Shown: positions 6,618 through 11,933 of the stretch, piece after piece
How positions within the stretch are numbered: position 1 is the first letter of the stretch
How the letters are laid out: every line of letters starts with the position of its first letter
DNA from: JABSOG01 sp041583135
GTDB taxonomy: Bacteria; Pseudomonadota; Gammaproteobacteria; Enterobacterales; Alteromonadaceae
DNA: 29,175 bases
Assembly: GCA_041583135.1 (NCBI GenBank)
Contig: JBFHGJ010000072.1
Coordinates: forward strand, 1 to 29,175
Direction: 5' to 3'
Translations under genes and position numbers: made by a program
Notes under the pieces: model-generated
Database searches by the model: none
What the model saw: the letters and a program-made list of their open reading frames with translations, nothing else
What the model was told of the DNA's origin: nothing

Positions 6618-6845
6618 ATGGAAGATATTGCTAAAAAACTACGGATTACCAGCGTGGAAACAATTGTGGCGATCTATGACATTGCCATCACGCCCGATAT
6701 GCTGGCAGAGATAAAAAACAGGGATTGGACATCAACAACAAAGACGATTTGCTTGAAGTTGCCCATATCGTTCAAAATTGTGGTGATTGGGTCGTCGTTT
6801 CGGAGGATTGTGTCGGTAGATTTCCGCAAGAAGAAGTCATCATGA
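6618..6845 (+). CDS. Short unknown protein; zero-frame half of a possible frameshifted gene
   Basis: ATG 6618 follows AAAGGAAAAAAGAC, a good ribosome site. The first 34 residues (to AEIKN) read like a normal helical protein: KKLRITSVETIVAIYDI. After the run of six A at 6713-6718 the zero frame becomes low in sense (TSTTKTICLKLPISFKIVV...) and stops at 6845. The -1 frame from there continues as a natural protein (QGLDINNKDDLLEVAHIV). So this gene probably joins the downstream frame, either by programmed -1 frameshifting or because one A was lost by mutation or sequencing error. As an independent 75-aa gene it is unconvincing. Confidence 0.5.
   Translation: MEDIAKKLRITSVETIVAIYDIAITPDMLAEIKNRDWTSTTKTICLKLPISFKIVVIGSSFRRIVSVDFRKKKSS
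6713..6719 (+). other. A_AAA_AAC slippery heptamer
   Basis: In the zero frame of the 6618 gene the codons are ATA AAA AAC, so the bases A-AAA-AAC form a canonical X_XXY_YYZ slippery site. A -1 slip leads to CAG GGA TTG GAC, exactly the frame of the downstream gene. I see no strong stimulatory hairpin in the next 60 bases. Confidence 0.45.
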
Positions 6846-7108
6846 ATAACGATATCGCACAATCACTGGAATTAGACGGAGCCACGAGGAAAGAAACAGA
6901 TAAAGAGAAATATTTATATCGGTGTTGCCATTGTGAGGGCTATAGATTGTACTTCGAAGGAGATGCTTTTTGGGATTCTGAAAAAGGCGTAAGAAACCCA
7001 AATCTTAACGGCCAACTCCCGTATTGCATAGATTGCAATGAACATGTTGAGTGGGAATTACATCCTGTAATCGACATACCCCACAAAGCACAATCAATAA
7101 ATCAGTGA
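6725..7108 (+). CDS. Unknown protein with a Cys-rich zinc-ribbon-like motif; likely continuation of the 6618 gene
   Basis: The frame from TTG 6725 encodes about 127 residues. It begins DINNKDDLLEVAHIVQNCGDWVVVSEDCVG and ends in a region with CCHC (about residue 64) and CIDC (about residue 100), the spacing of a zinc ribbon. TTG 6725 has no ribosome site of its own, and the frame is open upstream through QG to the slippery run at 6713. The most economical reading is a fusion of about 164 residues with the first 34 residues of the 6618 frame. An internal ATG at 6842 could start a shorter product holding only the Cys-rich part. No family is recognised. Confidence 0.6.
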   Translation: MDINNKDDLLEVAHIVQNCGDWVVVSEDCVGRFPQEEVIMNNDIAQSLELDGATRKETDKEKYLYRCCHCEGYRLYFEGDAFWDSEKGVRNPNLNGQLPYCIDCNEHVEWELHPVIDIPHKAQSINQ

Positions 7109-7113
7109 ATTTT

Positions 7114-7134
7114 TGCCCCCTCATCAGGGGGGCA
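7114..7134 (+). terminator. GC-rich hairpin between two small genes
   Basis: GCCCCCT and AGGGGGGC pair around CATC, six bases after the preceding stop. No T tract follows, so it may be a weak terminator or an mRNA processing/stability element. The next gene has its own ribosome site. Confidence 0.4.
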
Positions 7135-7174
7135 TAGCCCTCATAACCAAGGAAATAACGAAAGGAAACAAACA

Positions 7175-7423
7175 ATGTCAATCAATCTATACGAAGTTCA
7201 CATTTACACTCTTTGCGATGGCTGGATAAATTGCTGGAGAGAGCTTGGGCAAGACGGCACAGTGCAGCCTTGCCAGTACAAAAGCATCAAAGAGGCACAA
7301 GCGGAAATAGATGAAACAATCCGGGATAGCCAAATGGCTGTGACGCTTGGAGAAATAGAAGAACCCGACGACCCGCAGGGATACCGGATTTATGATGTCA
7401 ACAATCAGATTTATGTGGATTAG
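7175..7423 (+). CDS. Small acidic unknown protein, 82 aa
   Basis: ATG 7175 follows GAAAGGAAACAAACA, a good ribosome site. The 82-residue product is acidic, with a strand-like N-terminus (INLYEVHIYTLCDGWINCW), a helical middle (IKEAQAEIDETIRDSQMAV) and a C-terminus QGYRIYDVNNQIYVD. This compact alpha/beta pattern resembles small accessory proteins of phages and plasmids. I do not know its function. It ends seven bases before the stop of the convergent recombinase gene and may be transcribed with the 6618-7108 gene(s). Confidence 0.7.
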   Translation: MSINLYEVHIYTLCDGWINCWRELGQDGTVQPCQYKSIKEAQAEIDETIRDSQMAVTLGEIEEPDDPQGYRIYDVNNQIYVD

Positions 7424-7429
7424 GAAAGC

Positions 7430-8029
7430 TCAGATAACCAAGGCACGTTTGACAGTGTTTGGCGACACTTCAAACGTGCGGCCAATGGCAGAAAACGACA
7501 TCTGTTCATCTTCAAACATCCGCTTAGCGACGATAATTTGGTCGTCATTCAAGGCTTTGCGGCGACCCAAGCGCACACCGTTTGCCCGTTTCACAGCCAA
7601 GCCGCCCTTGGTACGTTCGCCGTTGATGGTGCTTTCATGCTCGGCAGTGGCGGCGAAGATGGTAAAGGATAATTTGCCGCTGGCGGTGGTTAAATCAATC
7701 GGCTGCATGATGAAATGCATCCTAATGCCGCGCTGGCGCAAGGCATCCTCAATCTTAAGCAGTTCCAGCGTGATGCGCCCCAATCGGTCAAGCCGATGCA
7801 CCACCAAAGTATCGCCCGACCTGAGCGCCCTTAAAACCGCACTCAGACCTTTTCGCGGGAAAATCCGACCTGATACACCATGGTCGCTATATATCTTCTC
7901 ACACCCCGCATCTTTGAGGGCAATAAGCTGCACATCCAAAGATTGCTTTTTCGTTGAAACCCTTGCATAGCCTAGCTTGCGGCCAGTTTGTTCTTGTTGA
8001 TTATTTTTGCCCATAGTTCCCCAAATCAC
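7430..8029 (-). CDS. Serine recombinase (invertase/resolvase), probable driver of the adjacent switch
   Basis: The product has 199 residues counted from GTG 8029. The catalytic serine is Ser25 in GYARVSTKKQSLD. HRLDRLGR (79-85) holds the active-site arginines, and AEHESTINGERTKGGLA (129-145) the oligomerisation helix. GRRKAL...SFSAIGRTFEVSPNTVKRAL (155-197) is the C-terminal helix-turn-helix. Length and order match Hin/Gin/Pin invertases and Tn3 resolvases. GTG 8029 overlaps by GTGA the stop of a 12-codon leader that has a perfect ribosome site, so coupling favours this start; ATG 8014 (GGGGA five bases upstream) is the alternative. The gene reads away from a 120-bp segment bounded by inverted sites with two-base centres, its likely substrate. 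The relation to the recombinase at 2319 is distant. Confidence 0.93.
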   Translation of the reverse strand: MIWGTMGKNNQQEQTGRKLGYARVSTKKQSLDVQLIALKDAGCEKIYSDHGVSGRIFPRKGLSAVLRALRSGDTLVVHRLDRLGRITLELLKIEDALRQRGIRMHFIMQPIDLTTASGKLSFTIFAATAEHESTINGERTKGGLAVKRANGVRLGRRKALNDDQIIVAKRMFEDEQMSFSAIGRTFEVSPNTVKRALVI

Positions 8030-8064
8030 CTTGCAACAAAGGGTCGTTTTTGGAGACTACGCAT
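8026..8064 (-). CDS. Twelve-codon leader peptide coupled to the recombinase
   Basis: On the minus strand AGGAGG (8075-8070) is followed after five bases by ATG 8064. The frame reads MRSLQKRPFVAR and stops at TGA 8028-8026, overlapping the recombinase GTG (GTGA). Its first nine residues are what the plus-strand secreted protein would gain if the segment flipped. It is therefore best seen as the off-state tail of a switchable start. It may also feed ribosomes into the recombinase gene. Confidence 0.6.
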   Translation of the reverse strand: MRSLQKRPFVAR

Positions 8065-8171
8065 TTTCCCCTCCTGAAATATTGTCAATTCGCCGCAAAG
8101 CCGCGCCCTCCCTGCGCTTTTCAATTTTTCCATATTAGTGATATCCTATTGTGCCAAAAACGACCGTTTTT
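8036..8171. other. Putative invertible switch segment (mobile Shine-Dalgarno/ATG)
   Basis: GGTCGTTTTTGG (8042-8053) and CCAAAAACGACC (8154-8165) are perfect 12-bp inverted repeats. The right site is itself a palindrome, AAAAACG-AC-CGTTTTT (8156-8171); the left copy (8036-8051) keeps the GT centre with two mismatches in one arm. The centres are 120 bp apart. The segment holds AGGAGG-GGAAA-ATG pointing left. Inversion at the two centres would point it right and fuse ATG CGT AGT CTC CAA AAA CGA in frame to the CCG TTT TTG frame of the secreted-protein gene. A weak promoter-like TTGGCA..TATGGA is also inside, pointing the same way as the ATG. Confidence 0.7.
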
Positions 8172-8532
8172 GACGGTAGCAAAAAATGCGCTCTATGGCG
8201 CGGCAGCCCTTATTTTTACTGGGTTTTATCCACAATCGGCTTTAGGTGATGACACCCAAGCCCAGCCCTCCGGCAGCTTTAAAAACAAGGACTTTTTGCA
8301 GCTCAAAAAAAATGAAAAAAAATTCTTTTTGTTCGGGGTGATTGAAACTTTGTGGCAGATTGAGGCGCTTCGCGACAAAAAAGCAGGGCAATGCGTTGCG
8401 GATTGGTATTACAAAGACATGGCGAATAAAGATGCTCTTATTTTGGCCTATATGAAGAAATACCCCGACCTTGAACCGAACGCTATTTTGATTACTTTGA
8501 CAGAGAAAGCTTGTAACTTACCCGCTAAATAA
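8164..8532 (+). CDS. Signal-peptide protein whose start is switched off in this orientation
   Basis: From the right crossover site the frame reads PFLTVAKNALYGAAALIFTG and on to SALGDD, the back half of a Sec signal peptide with a likely cut near ALG/DD. The mature part (about 95 residues) is charged and helical, with two cysteines (GQCVADWYY and TEKACN) and YMKKYPDLEPNAIL. The spacing vaguely recalls Rap1a/Tai-type periplasmic immunity proteins, but I cannot claim membership. As drawn there is no ATG with a ribosome site: the frame opens at TTG codons (8050, 8148, 8170) without one. Inverting 8043-8164 supplies AGGAGG, ATG and MRSLQKR in frame, giving a 129-residue precursor with a complete signal peptide. 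It would act in the periplasm. It ends five bases before the convergent coiled-coil gene. Confidence 0.7.
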   Translation, partial: PFLTVAKNALYGAAALIFTGFYPQSALGDDTQAQPSGSFKNKDFLQLKKNEKKFFLFGVIETLWQIEALRDKKAGQCVADWYYKDMANKDALILAYMKKYPDLEPNAILITLTEKACNLPAK

Positions 8533-8536
8533 CGGG

Positions 8537-9283
8537 TCAACGGGAGAGGTTTTTAAACGGTATATTCGGCAATTCGTCAGGGATGATTTGTTTGGCTTCT
8601 GGTTGCTCTGGTGCTTTATTCAGTATGGTGTTTGCTTCCTTGTGAATGGCTTTAAACCTATCGCTGATTTCGAGCATACGTTCATTGTTCTCCGGTGTAT
8701 CATGGCCGCGTATCGTTTGAGCTTCCGCTTCTAATTCATCAACTTCCAAATCCAGCCTGTCAGCCATGTCTTTCCGGTCTTGCTTGGCTACCAGAGCGCT
8801 GTCACGCTCCTGCATAACTTCCCATGGGGTTGAATTGTCCCGCCAGATAATCTCGTCCAGAACTTCACCCTCAAGCAAAACTCCGTCTTGCGTATAAACC
8901 GCACCAGCCTTATCCATGAAAACCGCGCGGCCATCCGGCAACCGCGCCGCATTGTCGAGCGCTTCTTGATAAAGCTTTTGCGCTTGCTCCAACCCAGCCG
9001 AGGCCAATAATTGCGCCTCATAAACGGCGTTTCTGGCATCACGTAAGTTTTGCATGGTGTTGTCGAATAACTTGGCATAGGCCGCACTGACTTTTGCGGC
9101 ATGGGTAAGGGCTTCTTTATCGCGTTTCTCACGCTTTAAGCGCTGTTGCTTAGTCTCAAGGCCGTAACGCTTTATCCGGCCATTGTCGCCAACCTCGTTC
9201 AGCTCAGCCGTATAGTCAGCGCGGTCTTGCTCCCGCGCCTTCGCTTGCCGATTGGCCTCATGCTGCTCAAACTCCCCAACCAT
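8537..9283 (-). CDS. Coiled-coil-rich hypothetical protein, 248 aa
   Basis: The 248-residue product is soluble, highly charged and mostly helical. Residues 1-75 are rich in Glu, Lys, Arg and Gln (FEQHEANRQAKAREQDRADY). A helical stretch runs to about 115, then a short strand-like segment RAVFMDKAGAVYTQDGVLLEGEVL. The C-terminal half (RKDMADRLDLEVDELEAEAQ) again suggests coiled coil. The style resembles accessory or C-terminal parts of mobilisation proteins on plasmids, but no catalytic motif is present and I do not assign it. The ATG at 9283 lacks a clear ribosome site. It could be the remnant of a larger gene. Confidence 0.7.
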   Translation of the reverse strand: MVGEFEQHEANRQAKAREQDRADYTAELNEVGDNGRIKRYGLETKQQRLKREKRDKEALTHAAKVSAAYAKLFDNTMQNLRDARNAVYEAQLLASAGLEQAQKLYQEALDNAARLPDGRAVFMDKAGAVYTQDGVLLEGEVLDEIIWRDNSTPWEVMQERDSALVAKQDRKDMADRLDLEVDELEAEAQTIRGHDTPENNERMLEISDRFKAIHKEANTILNKAPEQPEAKQIIPDELPNIPFKNLSR

Positions 9284-9463
9284 GCCAACATTGTAACGTG
9301 GCAGGGGTTAATATTTGGCTAATCTGTGCATCTGCCATTGAAATTTTAGTTGATAGACACGATAAAGATATGCGTCCGTGAAAAACTAACGGTAGTGAGT
9401 GCGACTTTCTTAAGAAACACTTTAAACAATATTTAGTCAATTTTAATTGAGATAGGAGTACTA

Positions 9464-9919
9464 ATGTCTCTAGAGGAAAGTAGGCAGCTTCACAATCAAA
9501 TCAGAACTTCACAGGATAAGTACGTATATTTCTTGTTGGCTTTAGCTGCTTCAGCAATTGCTTTTTCTGTTCAAATTACAAAAGATAGCGTCTTTTCCTA
9601 TTCTTTGGTGCCACTAGGACTAGCCGTTTTATTCTGGGCATTGAGCTTTTATTGTGGCTGCCGAAATATTCAATATGTGAATTCAAATTTATTTGCCAAT
9701 TTTGATTTATTGAAAGTCGAATCCGGTATTCATCCTGAGACTGGGAACAACCCAAGCTATATTCAAGCCGCCTCAGAAGGGATACGACAAGCTATGGAGT
9801 CTAATCAAAAAGTTCTTGGTAGTTATGCTCACTGGCAGTTTAGATTTATAATATTAGGCGGTGTTGCATTTATCATTTGGCACATTGTTAAGATGGCTAT
9901 CCGTACCGCAAGCAGTTAA
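9464..9919 (+). CDS. Three-TM membrane protein of an AT-rich two-gene cassette
   Basis: The product has 151 residues. ATG 9464 follows AGGAGTACTA, a good ribosome site. A short amphipathic N-terminal helix (ESRQLHNQIRTSQDK) leads into a transmembrane hairpin (about 21-38 and 46-66), a soluble helical loop of ~55 residues (ANFDLLKVESGIHPETG...RQAMESN) and a third membrane helix (about 126-144). N-terminal helix plus TM hairpin is the shape of SLATT-like membrane effectors and several small membrane proteins linked to phage defence, but I see no decisive motif. It lies 17 bases before the next gene, which is surely co-transcribed. Base composition is clearly lower in GC than its neighbours, which suggests separate acquisition. 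Confidence 0.75.
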   Translation: MSLEESRQLHNQIRTSQDKYVYFLLALAASAIAFSVQITKDSVFSYSLVPLGLAVLFWALSFYCGCRNIQYVNSNLFANFDLLKVESGIHPETGNNPSYIQAASEGIRQAMESNQKVLGSYAHWQFRFIILGGVAFIIWHIVKMAIRTASS

Positions 9920-9936
9920 TAGAAGGTGGAACTAAA

Positions 9937-10425
9937 ATGGATTGGTTAAATGACCTAATCGACGAAAAAGAAGAAAGGCAAAAACAGGAGAAATTAGAAC
10001 GAGAAAAAGAAGCGCAAGCTAAAGCAGAAAAAACTGAAAACAACAGAAAACAGGCGATTGAAATTATAAAACAATGCTTTGATGATTTTGAGAAAGCCAA
10101 TCAAGTATTGGTTGGTAGGGGCATCGAAAGCGAAGTTTATATCAATGCCGATATTGATGATAGCTCAAGTGCTAAAGGTGACCCGCAATTATCACTTGTT
10201 TTGAATAGGCAGTTTAAGGGCGAAAAATTTTCTCGTGTAGATGAAAAAAATGAAATTAATTTTACCTTAAAATATAATTTCCTTGATGAGAGAATTAAGA
10301 TTTATTCTAAGTATAAGCCAAGAGACCAAGTGCAAGTTGTAGGAACGATTTCTCTAGTTAAACCACAAATGGCGATGGTCGATAATAAAATGAAAGAATT
10401 CTTTCAAAATGTAATGAGAAATTAA
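9937..10425 (+). CDS. Coiled-coil soluble partner of the membrane protein, unknown function
   Basis: The product has 162 residues. ATG 9937 follows AGAAGGTGGAACTAAA. The N-terminal ~45 residues are a highly charged helix (DEKEERQKQEKLEREKEAQA), a probable coiled coil. The rest looks like a beta-rich domain (LSLVLNRQFKGEKFSRVDEK; INFTLKYNFLDERIKIYSKY; QVQVVGTISLVKP). No known family is recognised. Together with the preceding membrane protein it forms a compact AT-rich operon at the right end of the island: one membrane and one soluble component. That arrangement is common among small defence or toxin-immunity modules; the function here is unproven. Confidence 0.75.
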   Translation: MDWLNDLIDEKEERQKQEKLEREKEAQAKAEKTENNRKQAIEIIKQCFDDFEKANQVLVGRGIESEVYINADIDDSSSAKGDPQLSLVLNRQFKGEKFSRVDEKNEINFTLKYNFLDERIKIYSKYKPRDQVQVVGTISLVKPQMAMVDNKMKEFFQNVMRN

Positions 10426-10852
10426 ATCAATAGCTTAGGTATGATTTAACGTGCTGCTCCCGTTACCATGAAAAAAGGCAATTAATGGAAGGCGGGCGCA
10501 CCACCGACAGCCCCCTAAAATCTTCCGTGTATCCAAGCAAATCAGTCGAACATAACCGCCTTTCAGTGCTAAACTACATTCATTCAAAACAGTAAAACCA
10601 CGTCACTATGACTTATATCCCCTATAAATCATAGTGTTACGGTGGATTTGCTAAAACTTAGGTAATGGTGGCAGCACGGATGTGTCGCCATTTCAACTTG
10701 TTGAAATATAAGCGAAGTTTCACTTGCTTAAACGCAGCGCTCTCCAGAAATCTATCTTGAATGATAGTTTCTGGACATTAACTAGCTAAGTAACCTGACC
10801 TTTGCTCTACGGCCCTTTCTTACGTAAAGCTCACATCAGGTTAAGTATAAAA
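10426..10852. repeat. Gene-free boundary region packed with hairpins
   Basis: No gene is seen. Five inverted repeats follow each other: CACTATGA/TCATAGTG with extended flanks (about 10596-10645), TGG.GGC/GCC.CA arms (10666-10690), TTTCAAC-TT-GTTGAAA (10691-10706), CCAGAAA..CTATC/GATAG..TTTCTGG (10744-10774) and AACCTGA/TCAGGTT (10792-10842). This density is far above chance. It may be a structured RNA, a non-autonomous element or an old island end. No promoter is obvious. Confidence 0.5.
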
Positions 10853-10881
10853 AAGGCGTGGTGTTTTTGCACCACGCCTTT
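10853..10881 (-). terminator. Rho-independent terminator of yciK
   Basis: GGCGTGGTG (10855-10863) and CACCACGCC (10870-10878) form a perfect 9-bp stem with a six-base loop. It is flanked by AAAAAA on the left (T tract on the minus strand), 23 bases after the yciK stop. Confidence 0.88.
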
Positions 10882-10903
10882 ATAGTATTTATTTCCGGCT
10901 CGA

Positions 10904-11680
10904 CTACTCAGATTGAAGCAAATAGTCCTTATAGACGTCTTTACTTTGTGCCTGTAGGGTTTCGCCATTTAAATGTGCGCTGTCTTTGCCCATGATATAC
11001 AAATAGCACGGCATCAAGTCGGCAGGCTTGGCGATTTTGTTTTTATCTTCGCCTGGATAGGCGCGCGAGCGCATCGGCGTATCGGTTGGGCCCGGGTTGA
11101 TTGAATTAAAGCGCAGTGTCGATTGCTCAAATTCGTCAGCTAAGGTTTGCATCATCGCATCGCTGGCCCATTTAGAGGCGGCGTAGGCACCCCAAAACGC
11201 TTTCGCTCGAAGTACAACACCGGAAGAAGTGAAGACTACTGAGGCCTCGGGCGCCTTTTTAAGGATCGGCAACAACGCTTGAACCATCAAAAAGTGTGCG
11301 GTGACATTAACATGCATCACTTCATTCCAAGTGCTCTCGTTAATGTGGTCAAACGGGCTTAATACTCCAAGGGCTGCGGCATTTAACAATACCCCGTCAA
11401 GGTGACCGAATTGATCGCCAATGGTTCTGGCCATATCTTGATAATTTTGTTTGGTCGCCCCTTTCATATCCAGTGGAATAATGGCAGGTTCTGGTGAGCC
11501 GTTTGCGACGATTTCGTCGTATACGGCTTCGAGTTTTTTGACGGTTTTACCCAGTAAAATGACGGTTGCGCCATGTTGGGCGTAAGTGATTGCGGCCTGA
11601 CGACCGATGCCAGCACCGGCACCTGTGACTAAAATGGTCTTATTGGCGAGTAGATCGCTGGGTGCTTGATAATTCATCAT
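10904..11680 (-). CDS. yciK: Short-chain dehydrogenase YciK
   Basis: The 258-residue product is a cytoplasmic NAD(P)-dependent short-chain dehydrogenase/reductase. The cofactor loop TGAGAGIG is at 19-26, LNAAALG (about 99-105) is the NNAG-type motif, and the catalytic residues are Ser152/153 in FTSSG and Tyr166-Lys170 in YAASK. The opening ...LLANKTILVTGAGAGIGRQAA and the C-terminal NSINPGPTDTPMRSRAYPGED fit the YciK family; its physiological substrate is not known. It starts at ATG 11680 or the next ATG. In E. coli yciK and sohB are divergent neighbours and btuR follows yciK. Here a lipase gene lies between yciK and sohB, and downstream of yciK comes a hairpin-rich region and the island instead of btuR. 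Confidence 0.92.
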   Translation of the reverse strand: MMNYQAPSDLLANKTILVTGAGAGIGRQAAITYAQHGATVILLGKTVKKLEAVYDEIVANGSPEPAIIPLDMKGATKQNYQDMARTIGDQFGHLDGVLLNAAALGVLSPFDHINESTWNEVMHVNVTAHFLMVQALLPILKKAPEASVVFTSSGVVLRAKAFWGAYAASKWASDAMMQTLADEFEQSTLRFNSINPGPTDTPMRSRAYPGEDKNKIAKPADLMPCYLYIMGKDSAHLNGETLQAQSKDVYKDYLLQSE

Positions 11681-11803
11681 CTACCATAAATTAGTTTGGC
11701 TAAATCGGTCGGTGCATACTACTCTTGTATAAGTTAAAAATCACTATTACTTTCAATAATTGCGAAAAATTAGTGGCTTATTATGGTTGATTAGGTTAAT
11801 TTT

Positions 11804-11820
11804 AACTGGTCTAAGGTGTT
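11804..11820. promoter_or_regulatory. Possible FadR-like site upstream of the lipase
   Basis: AACTGGTCTAAGGTGTT keeps the AACTGGTC half and the TGTT end of the gammaproteobacterial FadR operator, with mismatches in the second half. It lies 114 bases before the lipase ATG. Fatty-acid control of a lipase would make sense, but the match is partial. Confidence 0.25.
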
Positions 11821-11933
11821 ACCAGCACCGCAAAATCCATAATAAAAATCATCGGCCGAACAGCGGCAAATGATTCCAACACGATAAAAACAAAGCGAAA
11901 GAATAAGAAATTACCAGGAATTGGGGAATACAC

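Noticed and set aside
7392..7970. Plus-strand 192-codon frame
   Set aside because: It is the shadow of the serine recombinase on the other strand.
8050..8163. Upstream part of the secreted-protein frame starting at TTG 8050
   Set aside because: It has no ribosome site, lies within the invertible segment and lacks a signal-peptide start; it is replaced on inversion.
9919..10852. Integron attC sites around the two-gene cassette
   Set aside because: The two genes are 17 bases apart with no attC between, and the hairpins at 10594-10842 lack the attC core ends (RYYYAAC/GTTRRRY).
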